Of a stretch of DNA of 64,000 bases, positions 50,844 to 59,159 are shown piece after piece. Numbering within the stretch: the stretch's first letter is position 1; every line of letters starts with the position of its first letter. The DNA is from an uncultured Pelagibacteraceae bacterium (lineage in GTDB: Bacteria; Pseudomonadota; Alphaproteobacteria; Pelagibacterales; Pelagibacteraceae). The DNA is taken from NCBI GenBank assembly GCA_902555945.1, contig CACDUS010000005.1, positions 17,733 to 81,732 on the forward strand, in the 5' to 3' direction. The notes under the pieces are model-generated. The model was not told the origin of the DNA, searched no databases, and saw nothing but the letters and a program-made list of their open reading frames with translations. Position numbers and translations under genes: made by a program.

Positions 50844-52226
50844 TTAATTTATTTGTTTACCTTTTTTAAATGGATCTAGTAGTAGTTTTTTGTGATTATA
50901 TTTATATTGTTTATTATTATAATGGAGTGAATTAACAACCAGTATTCTTGAATTTTCCATATCAATTAGAATAGCGTTTCCACCATAACCACTCATCCCA
51001 AAGATAATCTTATCTTTTAATCCTGGATAATCCATATGGAATTGACCTCCATAAGATTTGGTACGACCAAATAAAGGCTCTTCTTGCTCTTTGCTTCCTT
51101 TTGGTATTCTTCTTTCATGAATTTCTTTTAAATACTTACCCACACATGTATCATTTTGATAATCATCCATCATAGCTTTAGCTATTCTAAGATAATCAAA
51201 TCTTGTTGCCATTATGTTGGGATGTCCATTTCCAAATTGTTCTTTATAACTAGTATAGCCATAACGAATGCTATTTTTGATCTTTATTTTATCATTAAAA
51301 ACTTTGCTATAAAATTTGTCATAATCTTCACCGACTTTAAATTTCATATAGTTTAAAATTAACTGAGTGACAAATCCATTATAATTGTATCTTTCCTTAG
51401 ATTTTTTTATATCTTTATTTCTGAAGAATAATCGCATTGTTGTTTCAATATCTCTATCTTCATATGCGCCTAATTTACTTGTACCATCATCAAATTCATC
51501 GATATATTTTTGATCACCAGTATTCATATTTAAAAAATTAATTAATTTTTGATCATGATAAAGAGAATCTTTTATTATAGGCCAGTCATTTACTCTTGCA
51601 TCAACTCCATCAATATAACCCTCACATATTGCGTGACCTACTAAATAAGAAGTTACTGACTTACCCATTGACATTGAATAAAATTTTGTTTCATTATTCA
51701 AAAACTCTCCCAATCTTTCTTTAGGAGAAAGTTCGTCAATCAATACTTCACCATCTTGATAGTATAAATAACTAAGGATACCTTTAGTTTTCATTTGTTT
51801 TTTTAAATATTCATCTTCAATTAAGTTGAATTTAAAATCGTAGGAATCATTTGTGGGTTTAAACTCTTTTAAATGTCCACCTCTATCTCTATATGAGTAT
51901 TTCCATAAATAGTAAATCAAGGTATCTCTATTTGGGTTTGAATGATAAGCAATATTTGTGGCTGATAATGCTTTGTTTTTAATTTTAATGTTTAAATTGT
52001 TCATCGTTATCATTTTTCCTTTAGGATAATTCCCACATTCTTCATTTAACCAAGCATCACTATTTTTTTTAAATTTTGCGCAAAGATCGACCTTAGCACC
52101 CCCATCTTTTAAATATTGAGAGTAGCCATTTTTCAAAAGCCATTGATTAAATCGATTAAAATTTTCAGCAAATAGATTGCTTGAAGTTAATAAGATTAAA
52201 GTAATGATTACTAATATTTTTTTCAT
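50844..52226 (-). CDS. Exported beta-lactamase-fold serine hydrolase (PF00144-like), paralog A
   Basis: Start placed at MKKILVIITLILL signal peptide (ORF extends to 52280); SMSMGKSVTSYLVGHAICEGYID; KSYGGQFHMDY; GMSGYGGNAILIDMENSRILVVNS. Confidence 0.8.
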   Translation of the reverse strand: MKKILVIITLILLTSSNLFAENFNRFNQWLLKNGYSQYLKDGGAKVDLCAKFKKNSDAWLNEECGNYPKGKMITMNNLNIKIKNKALSATNIAYHSNPNRDTLIYYLWKYSYRDRGGHLKEFKPTNDSYDFKFNLIEDEYLKKQMKTKGILSYLYYQDGEVLIDELSPKERLGEFLNNETKFYSMSMGKSVTSYLVGHAICEGYIDGVDARVNDWPIIKDSLYHDQKLINFLNMNTGDQKYIDEFDDGTSKLGAYEDRDIETTMRLFFRNKDIKKSKERYNYNGFVTQLILNYMKFKVGEDYDKFYSKVFNDKIKIKNSIRYGYTSYKEQFGNGHPNIMATRFDYLRIAKAMMDDYQNDTCVGKYLKEIHERRIPKGSKEQEEPLFGRTKSYGGQFHMDYPGLKDKIIFGMSGYGGNAILIDMENSRILVVNSLHYNNKQYKYNHKKLLLDPFKKGKQIN

Positions 52227-52327
52227 AGTTATGCTCCTATTTTTATGTTGTCCTTTTTTTTTAAGTGAGCACAACCACACTTACCGCTTTAAAAAAAGTA
52301 AATTAAATAATCAATTACGTCAAATAT

Positions 52328-53197
52328 TTATTTTAGTGTATCGATATTTTTTATATTTGATAAAGATTTATCAAATTCGTCCATATTTTCTCTTAAAGCT
52401 AAACTAGAAATTGAATATATCATCACTAATAACAGAACAAGTGGAACTGAAGTTAGAATAGAAGCGTTGTTTTTTATTAAAAGTATGTAAATAACAATAA
52501 ATAAAGCAGAACGAATTAAGACTGTTTTCTTAAAAACACTTATTATTGAAATTGAATGTTTTAGTAAATTTGCAAAACTCATTTTACTCGGACCAAAATA
52601 TCTATCTCCTCTAATAGATGGTATCTCAAATAAATCTTTCTCCAATTTAGATAATGAGCCTGAAAAACTATTCCAAGTAGCTTTTTCATTTATCATTTTT
52701 TCAACAGTCGTTTTTGGAAGGCATGTGTAGTTTCCAAATTTAATTGATTTTCCAGTAAATGTTAAAGTTATTAGTTTGTGAAATTCATAACATATCTTAA
52801 AAAATAAACCTTCGGATCTTTTTACCCTTTTTCCGACTATAGGTTTACTATTTGAGTTTTGAATTTGATTTATAAAATCTTTTATTTCCTCTGGTCTGTC
52901 TTCACCATCACCGTCCATAGGAATAATGTAATCAAAGTCTTCTTTCTCATAAATATATTTTAAACCTGTAGCAATACACCTTGCATGACCTTGGTTTATT
53001 TTCATATTTAAGATTTTGATTGAATGAATATTTTCAAAAGTTTTATCTTCTTCTTTTCGATCATGGTTCGAGGCATCATTGACAATAATAACTGAGATTT
53101 CATGATCTACATCTGATATATTATGATCAATATTATTTAATAATTCTGAAACAGATTGCCAATCATTATAAACAGGAATTAAAATTTTAAATTTCAT
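52328..53197 (-). CDS. Family 2 glycosyltransferase
   Basis: KILIPVYNDWQSVSELL; IIVNDASND-like; DYIIPMDGDGEDRPEEI; C-terminal TM region. Confidence 0.88.
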   Translation of the reverse strand: MKFKILIPVYNDWQSVSELLNNIDHNISDVDHEISVIIVNDASNHDRKEEDKTFENIHSIKILNMKINQGHARCIATGLKYIYEKEDFDYIIPMDGDGEDRPEEIKDFINQIQNSNSKPIVGKRVKRSEGLFFKICYEFHKLITLTFTGKSIKFGNYTCLPKTTVEKMINEKATWNSFSGSLSKLEKDLFEIPSIRGDRYFGPSKMSFANLLKHSISIISVFKKTVLIRSALFIVIYILLIKNNASILTSVPLVLLLVMIYSISSLALRENMDEFDKSLSNIKNIDTLK

Positions 53198-54201
53198 TAA
53201 TTAATTTTTTTTAACCATTTTTTTTTATCTTCATCATTTAAAAATGATGATTTGAAAGAATTTTCAATTAATTTTTTTACATCTAAAAGTTCAAGGTTTA
53301 ATGCTTTTGATGTTTCAATTAAATTCTTATTTAAATATCCTCCAAAATATGCAGGATCATCAGAATTAACCATTACTCTTAAACCTTTGTCTAACATTTT
53401 CTTCAGATTATGATTTTCAAGTTTATCAAATACACACAACTTTACATTTGATAAAGGACAAACTGTTAAAGGAATTTGATCTTTTACAAGTTTTTCTACC
53501 AATTTCTCATCATTCAAACATTGCACACCATGATCTACCCTTTTTATTTTGAGTAAATTCAAACTATCCCAAATATATTCAGGAGGACCTTCTTCACCAG
53601 CATGAGCTACTGTTAAAAAACCCTCAGCAATTGCTTTTTCAAATAATCTTTTAAATTTTGATGGAGGATTACCTTTTTCAGATGAATCTAATCCTACTCC
53701 AATTATTTTATCTTTATGGTTACAAGCTTGATTCAATACATCAAAACAAGATTCTTCATCTAAATGTCTTAAAAAACACATTATAATTTTTGAAGAAATA
53801 TTAAATTCATCTTTAGCTTTTTTTAATGCTTTGTGGATACCATTTATAACTGTGTCAAAACTAACTCCTCTTGGTAGATGTGATTGAGGATCAAAAAATA
53901 TTTCGGTATGAACTATGTTGTCTTGCTTACACCTTAGAATATATTCCCAGGTTAAATCAAAAAAATCTTCCTCATTAATTAAAACTTTAGATCCCTGATA
54001 GTAAATTTTAAGGAAACTATCTAAATTTGTAAAATTGTATGCAGATCTTATTTCCTCAACTGATTTAAAAGGAATTTCAACTTTATTTCTTTTAGAAAGC
54101 TTAAACATCAATTCTGGTTCTAAACTTCCCTCAATATGTAAATGTAATTCTGTTTTTGGACTTTGATTTATAAATTGAATAATACTCTCAAAATTGTTCA
54201 T
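53197..54201 (-). CDS. Adenosine/adenine deaminase
   Basis: KTELHLHIEGSLEPELMFKL; GVGLDSSEKGNPPSKF; VAHAGEEGPPEYIWDSL; RVDHGVQ; PLTVCPLSNVKL; VNSDDPAYFGGYL. Confidence 0.93.
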   Translation of the reverse strand: MNNFESIIQFINQSPKTELHLHIEGSLEPELMFKLSKRNKVEIPFKSVEEIRSAYNFTNLDSFLKIYYQGSKVLINEEDFFDLTWEYILRCKQDNIVHTEIFFDPQSHLPRGVSFDTVINGIHKALKKAKDEFNISSKIIMCFLRHLDEESCFDVLNQACNHKDKIIGVGLDSSEKGNPPSKFKRLFEKAIAEGFLTVAHAGEEGPPEYIWDSLNLLKIKRVDHGVQCLNDEKLVEKLVKDQIPLTVCPLSNVKLCVFDKLENHNLKKMLDKGLRVMVNSDDPAYFGGYLNKNLIETSKALNLELLDVKKLIENSFKSSFLNDEDKKKWLKKIN

Positions 54202-54205
54202 TCAT

Positions 54206-55531
54206 CTATTTATATGTCCCTACACAAACATCATCAATACAAAGATATTCATTGGCAATACTAAATATTTCATCATTAATAAATCCTTCCCATGTTGGTC
54301 TTGATTTTAAATGATAAGATAAATTACCTGCTTTCCATTCATTTCCTATGACAAATTCAATTTCTTTATCAAAATCCTGTTGCCAAACAATTTGAACTTT
54401 AGCTGCAACTTCTTTACCAGGGTAATCGGTTCTTTTATCTGTTTTGCTAATGGAGTCATATGAATACAAAATTGGGGACAGGAAAAATAAAAATAAAAAA
54501 CCATATAAGAATGAATTAATCTTTTTAGTATTAATTTGAGATTGGGATATATAAACAAATAAAACTCCAAAAAATAAATAAAAAGGTGTCATCCACATTG
54601 TTCTTACTTTCGACCCTGTAATTAGTGAGGTTAGTAACATTAAAACTATTGGCAAAATATTTACGAATAACAAAAATAGTAATTTTTTATCTTTTAAATT
54701 AAATTTAAATTTAGTTTTTTTGACTAATAAATAAATCAAAAAGAAGAAAGGCATTAGAATTCCTATCTGTTTTCCTAAAAAGATAATTGGATATTTTAAA
54801 TGGTCTAAAATACCTGATCCCTCTAAACCAGTTCTTTTAAGACCATAAGTTAATGTAATAAAATCGTTATTAAAAAGCCAAATTAGATGTGGGACAAGAA
54901 GAACAAGAAATACTTCAATAGTGATTAGATATTTAAAATCAAATTTTTTTGTTCTTTTTACAAATATTAAATAAATAAAAAGTAAAGTAATTGAAGCTAA
55001 TAAATAGATAAATAAATATTTTGATAAAAATCCTACGGCAGCAAATAATCCAATTAAAAAACAATCTATAAATTTAATGTCTTTAGTGTCATAAATTTTC
55101 CATGAATAATAAACAACTAAAGACCAAAAAGGTAATTGGCAAACATTTACATTGAATTCAGGGGTTGTAAAATTATAAAAATAAATTGACTCTAATAATA
55201 ATACTGAAATTAAACTTAATTTTATATTTCCTAAAACTTCACAAGCGAGTTTAAAAACATAATAAAAAGCTATTAAAACAAAAATCTGGCTTAATAAATA
55301 ATAAGCCCAATCCTGAGAACCAAAAATTTGAAAAAAAACTTCAGGAAAAAACGCACTCATTGGAGGATGTTTGTTAAAACCCCAATCTAAATTACTACCC
55401 CACGCAAGTGCCTCGATAACATCTAAAGGTAAATTTTTATTTGTTAAGGATGGTATGAGTGTCCAAATAATTAAATGAGATAAAGCAAAAATAAAAAAAA
55501 TATTCTTAATATTTCTATTTAAAACATTCAT
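54206..55531 (-). CDS. GT39/ArnT-like membrane glycosyltransferase
   Basis: Multi-TM; WGFNKHPPMSAFFPEVFFQIFGSQDWAYYLLSQIFV. Confidence 0.83.
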   Translation of the reverse strand: MNVLNRNIKNIFFIFALSHLIIWTLIPSLTNKNLPLDVIEALAWGSNLDWGFNKHPPMSAFFPEVFFQIFGSQDWAYYLLSQIFVLIAFYYVFKLACEVLGNIKLSLISVLLLESIYFYNFTTPEFNVNVCQLPFWSLVVYYSWKIYDTKDIKFIDCFLIGLFAAVGFLSKYLFIYLLASITLLFIYLIFVKRTKKFDFKYLITIEVFLVLLVPHLIWLFNNDFITLTYGLKRTGLEGSGILDHLKYPIIFLGKQIGILMPFFFLIYLLVKKTKFKFNLKDKKLLFLLFVNILPIVLMLLTSLITGSKVRTMWMTPFYLFFGVLFVYISQSQINTKKINSFLYGFLFLFFLSPILYSYDSISKTDKRTDYPGKEVAAKVQIVWQQDFDKEIEFVIGNEWKAGNLSYHLKSRPTWEGFINDEIFSIANEYLCIDDVCVGTYK

Positions 55532-55610
55532 TTATAATTATTTACAATAATTAAGCTTGCTTGACACCCCTAATTTGCTGAATATACTCCCTCGAATTCA
55601 AATTAAAAGT

Positions 55611-56135
55611 ATGCCTAAAACCAGCAAAGTAAAAAAAAAAGTTAAAAAAATTAAGGTTAAATCTACTAGCAAAGCAAAACCAAAAGTTGTTAGTAAGCCC
55701 AAAGAGGTTAACAAAGGTCCAATAAAAATTTCTAAAACTTATATTCCTAAGGATACTGAAAAATATATGTGTGAAAAACATAAAGTGTTTTTTAGAATGA
55801 AATTACAAGAATGGAAAAAGGAATTAGTAAAAGCTAATAACGAAGCGTTATATAATGGTAGTATGGATGATAACAGTATTTCAGCAGATATTGTAGACCA
55901 AGCTAGCTCTTATACTGATAAAAATGTTGAGATGAAAGCAATCAATAGACAAATAAAATTAATTTCTGAAATTGATAAGGCATTGATGAGAATTAAAGAT
56001 GATACTTACGGCTATTGTTTAGATACTGCTGAACCAATTGGTCTAAAAAGATTGATGGCTAGACCAGTTGCTAAGTATACGATTGCAGCCCAAGAAAAAC
56101 ACGAAAAAGACGAAAAAGTTCACGCTGATGATTAA
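55611..56135 (+). CDS. dksA: DksA/TraR-family transcription factor
   Basis: DNSISADIVDQASSYTDKNVEMKAINRQIKLISEIDKALMRIKDDTYGYCLDTAEPIGLKRLMARPVAKYTIAAQEKHE; start placed at internal Met. Confidence 0.92.
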   Translation: MPKTSKVKKKVKKIKVKSTSKAKPKVVSKPKEVNKGPIKISKTYIPKDTEKYMCEKHKVFFRMKLQEWKKELVKANNEALYNGSMDDNSISADIVDQASSYTDKNVEMKAINRQIKLISEIDKALMRIKDDTYGYCLDTAEPIGLKRLMARPVAKYTIAAQEKHEKDEKVHADD

Positions 56136-56758
56136 GGTTTAGGGATAACCTCATTTTTATCCATAAAAGCAAATCCTTTAATTACAGCTTCCCTCTTTGA
56201 AATTTCATTATACCATCTAGTTAGACTTTTATATTTTGCTAAACCAATATCATGCCATTCATGACGGGCTATCCAAGGAAAAGTGCCGATGTCTGCTATA
56301 GTATAATCATCACCAGATAAAAATTTTGATTTTGATAATCTTTCATCAAGTTCCTGATATATTCTTTCAGAAATTTTAAAATATCTTTCTTCACCAAACT
56401 TACTTTTTCCAGGATTGTAATGATGAAATTGATGATGCTGTCCTAACATCGGTCCTACATAACCCATTTGAGCCATGAGCCACTGATTGATTTCTGTTTT
56501 ATCTTTCTCATTGTAAAATTTACCACTCTGTTCTGCTAAATAAATTAAAATTGCCCCAGACTCAAAAATAGTTTTATTGTTTTTGTGATCAATGATTACA
56601 GGAATTTTGCTGAATGGACTTATCTTTTTAAATTGTTCTTTAAATTGTTCTCCATTATTTATATCAACTTTGGTAACTTTGTACTCATAAGCAATTTCTT
56701 CCAGCATGATACTAATTTTTTTACCATTAGGAGTGTTTGCTGAAAAAAGTTCAATCAC
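56132..56758 (-). CDS. Glutathione S-transferase family protein
   Basis: IELFSANTPNGKKISIMLEEIAYEY; SPFSKIPVIIDHKN; ESGAILIYLAEQSGKFY; DYTIADIGTFPW. Confidence 0.93.
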   Translation of the reverse strand: MIELFSANTPNGKKISIMLEEIAYEYKVTKVDINNGEQFKEQFKKISPFSKIPVIIDHKNNKTIFESGAILIYLAEQSGKFYNEKDKTEINQWLMAQMGYVGPMLGQHHQFHHYNPGKSKFGEERYFKISERIYQELDERLSKSKFLSGDDYTIADIGTFPWIARHEWHDIGLAKYKSLTRWYNEISKREAVIKGFAFMDKNEVIPKP

Positions 56759-57771
56759 TCTTTTTTTCCAAGTCTCTTTAATAAATTTGAAGATGTCGTT
56801 GTGAATTCAAATCTGTATTTTTCATCAGGCCTAGCTAATTTAAAACATGCTCTTGCAGCTAATGCCCCCTCATGAAATCCAGATAATATTAATTTAAGTT
56901 TTCCGGGATAAGAACATATATCGCCAATAGCATAGATGCCTTTTTGATTTGTCTCAAATTTTTCTGTGTCAACTTCGATTGTTTTTTTATCTATATTTAA
57001 TCCCCAATTTGCAATTGGTCCTAACTGCATTATCAAACCAAAAAACCCCAAAAGATAATCAGTTTTTAAATTTTTAATTTCACCTTCATCATGTTTAATA
57101 TCAATGCTTTCTAATTGTTTAGATCCATTTGCCTTACTTAATTGATATTTAGTAAAAATATTTAATTTTCCAGATTTTTCTAACTCTTTAACTTTATCTA
57201 CGGTAGCTTGAGCTCCTCTAAACTCATCTCTACGATGAATTAAATTTACTTTAGAACTTTTGGATAATTCAACTGCCCAATCTAATGCACTATCTCCACC
57301 ACCAAATATTGAAACAGTCTTTCCTTGAAATATTGTTTTGTCTTTAACTGAATAAAATAGCGATTTGTTTTCAAATTTCTCACACTCTTTTGGTGCAAAT
57401 TTTCTAGGTTCAAAAGAACCAACCCCACCAGCGATTATAACGTTTGGAGTTGAAAAAGTTTTTCCTTTACTTGTTTTTACTATCCAGTTCCCATTATCTT
57501 TTTTAACCTCATCAACTCTTTCGCTTAAATGAAATTTAATATCAAAAGGTTTTAGTTGGTGTATTAAATTATTTGTTAATTCTTCACCAGTGCATTCTGG
57601 AACTGCTGGAATATCATAAATTGGTTTATCTGGATAAAGTTCAATACACTGTCCACCAATCTTATCTAAATTATCTACAACTTCACACTCTAAACCTATT
57701 AACTTTAATTGGTGAGCCGTAAATAATCCTGTTGGACCAGCTCCTATAATTAATGCATCTGTTTTATTCAT
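56755..57771 (-). CDS. Ferredoxin--NADP reductase, thioredoxin-reductase-like type
   Basis: ALIIGAGPTGLFTAHQLKLIGLECEVVDNLDKIGGQC; SIFGGGDSALDWAVEL; IYAIGDICSYPGKLKLILSGFHEGALAA. Confidence 0.93.
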   Translation of the reverse strand: MNKTDALIIGAGPTGLFTAHQLKLIGLECEVVDNLDKIGGQCIELYPDKPIYDIPAVPECTGEELTNNLIHQLKPFDIKFHLSERVDEVKKDNGNWIVKTSKGKTFSTPNVIIAGGVGSFEPRKFAPKECEKFENKSLFYSVKDKTIFQGKTVSIFGGGDSALDWAVELSKSSKVNLIHRRDEFRGAQATVDKVKELEKSGKLNIFTKYQLSKANGSKQLESIDIKHDEGEIKNLKTDYLLGFFGLIMQLGPIANWGLNIDKKTIEVDTEKFETNQKGIYAIGDICSYPGKLKLILSGFHEGALAARACFKLARPDEKYRFEFTTTSSNLLKRLGKKE

Positions 57772-58092
57772 CTAACCTTGTTTAGATGGGATATCTACTA
57801 TTAAACCATCAAGCTCATCAGAAACAACTAACTGACAACTTAACCTACTATTTTTTTTTGGTTCAAAAGCCATATCTAACATATCTTCTTCACCATCCTC
57901 TTTTTTAGGTAATTTATCTAACCATTCTTCTTTGACATAAACATGGCAAGTAGCACAAGCCATTCCCCCACCACAATCTGCATCTATTCCTGGAATATCA
58001 TTTTGAACTGCACCCTCCATAACTGTTAAACCGTTTTGAACATCAATGGTATGAGTTTTGTTATCGTGTGTGATGTAAGTAATTTTAGTCAT
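57772..58092 (-). CDS. [2Fe-2S] ferredoxin
   Basis: [21 protein letters not shown] and [20 protein letters not shown] cluster-binding pattern. Confidence 0.95.
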   Translation of the reverse strand: MTKITYITHDNKTHTIDVQNGLTVMEGAVQNDIPGIDADCGGGMACATCHVYVKEEWLDKLPKKEDGEEDMLDMAFEPKKNSRLSCQLVVSDELDGLIVDIPSKQG

Positions 58093-58118
58093 TAATTATA
58101 TATAAGCTTATAAAAAAA

Positions 58119-58150
58119 TAGGGCAAGTATGTAAAAACATACTCGCCCTA
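58119..58150 (-). terminator. Rho-independent terminator of proteorhodopsin
   Basis: Minus strand TAGGGCGAGTATG-TTTTTA-CATACTTGCCCTA followed by TTTTTTT. Confidence 0.93.
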
Positions 58151-58176
58151 TAAAGTTTTTAGTTAAGTAAAACTAA

Positions 58177-58944
58177 TTATCTAGCTCTACCAGGCTGTTG
58201 CATAGCTGCTGCCCAAATGATTAGACCGAAAGCGATCTTGTTCAAGAAGTCAGCTGCGTTGTAAATCACGTTTAGTGAGTTAGCATCTACACCACCTGTT
58301 AGGTAACCAAATACATAACCTAATGGGTAAATCGCCCAACCTACTGTAACGATCATTCTCATTGCACCAAAAGCAGTAACAAGTGCCTTGTTTCCACTCT
58401 TAGCAGCTTTTTTACCTGCTTCACCTGAGAATACTTCATAAAGAATGTATACCCAACCTGCCATACCGATAATGAAACCAAGTGTAGCGTTGATGTATCC
58501 TGCTTCTCCTAAGTATCCACCGATTAACATTACTAATGTTCCGATCATCAGTCTCCAGAAAATTCCAGAGTCTGCTTTGTTTACTGCTGCTAGAACAAAA
58601 TAGAATTCTAACATTAGTAATGGAACTGTAATTAACCAGTCAATATATCTGTAAACTGTTGGTGACTCACCAGTCATGATCCATACTTCTCTCATGTAAA
58701 TGTAGTGTACGAATGCAATACCAGTTACTAGACCAGCAACAGTCATTGAAACTCTCCAGCCAGCTGGAACTGAACTTCTTTCTAAGAAAAAGAATACAGT
58801 AGCTGCTAAACAAGCCATTGATACTAGCCAGAATGAAATTCCAACAAAGTCATCAGAAGCTAAAAGGACAGTTTCTGCATTTGCTGCACCAGTTACACCC
58901 ATTAGGGCTACAACTGTAAGAGCAAACAATTTAAGTTTTTTCAT
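58177..58944 (-). CDS. Proteorhodopsin (green-tuned by residue at the tuning position)
   Basis: Signal sequence; VYRYIDWLITVPLLMLEFYFVLAAV (Asp acceptor, Leu tuning residue, Glu donor); ADFLNKIAFGLIIWAAA retinal Lys. Confidence 0.98.
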   Translation of the reverse strand: MKKLKLFALTVVALMGVTGAANAETVLLASDDFVGISFWLVSMACLAATVFFFLERSSVPAGWRVSMTVAGLVTGIAFVHYIYMREVWIMTGESPTVYRYIDWLITVPLLMLEFYFVLAAVNKADSGIFWRLMIGTLVMLIGGYLGEAGYINATLGFIIGMAGWVYILYEVFSGEAGKKAAKSGNKALVTAFGAMRMIVTVGWAIYPLGYVFGYLTGGVDANSLNVIYNAADFLNKIAFGLIIWAAAMQQPGRAR

Positions 58945-58978
58945 AAAAAACTCCCTCTTTAGTTAGTTTTTATTTATT

Positions 58979-59014
58979 TAGTTTATATAAACTAGGCTTA
59001 AGCTTCCTTAAGCC
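58979..59014 (-). promoter_or_regulatory. Two abutting inverted repeats in proteorhodopsin 5' leader
   Basis: TAGTTTATATAAACTA (16-bp perfect palindrome, 58979-58994) followed by GGCTTAAG-CTTC-CTTAAGCC (58995-59014). Confidence 0.7.
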
Positions 59015-59046
59015 AAAGTTGAGCGTTAAATAGCAAATATAAATAG

Positions 59047-59052
59047 ATTATA
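59047..59052 (-). promoter_or_regulatory. Candidate -10 element for proteorhodopsin
   Basis: Minus strand reads TATAAT, placing the leader repeats within a predicted 5' UTR; no convincing -35. Confidence 0.35.
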
Positions 59053-59159
59053 GAAGACTTAATTGTCATTAATTTACATTGATTTTACTTACTTTTTAAA
59101 ATTAAATACAATTTTTAATTTAAAAACCATAAAAAAAGGCAATATCGAATCAAGTTTTT

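Noticed and set aside
52227-52280. N-terminal extension MWLCSLKKKGQHKNRSIT of hydrolase paralog A
   Set aside because: The following MKKILVIITLILLTSSNLFA is a clean signal peptide preceded by GGAG; the extension is probably untranslated.
52258-52280. Small inverted repeat TAAGTG...CACTTA upstream of the hydrolase operon
   Set aside because: Only a 6-bp stem in very AT-rich sequence with no U-tract in the required direction; too weak to call a terminator or operator.
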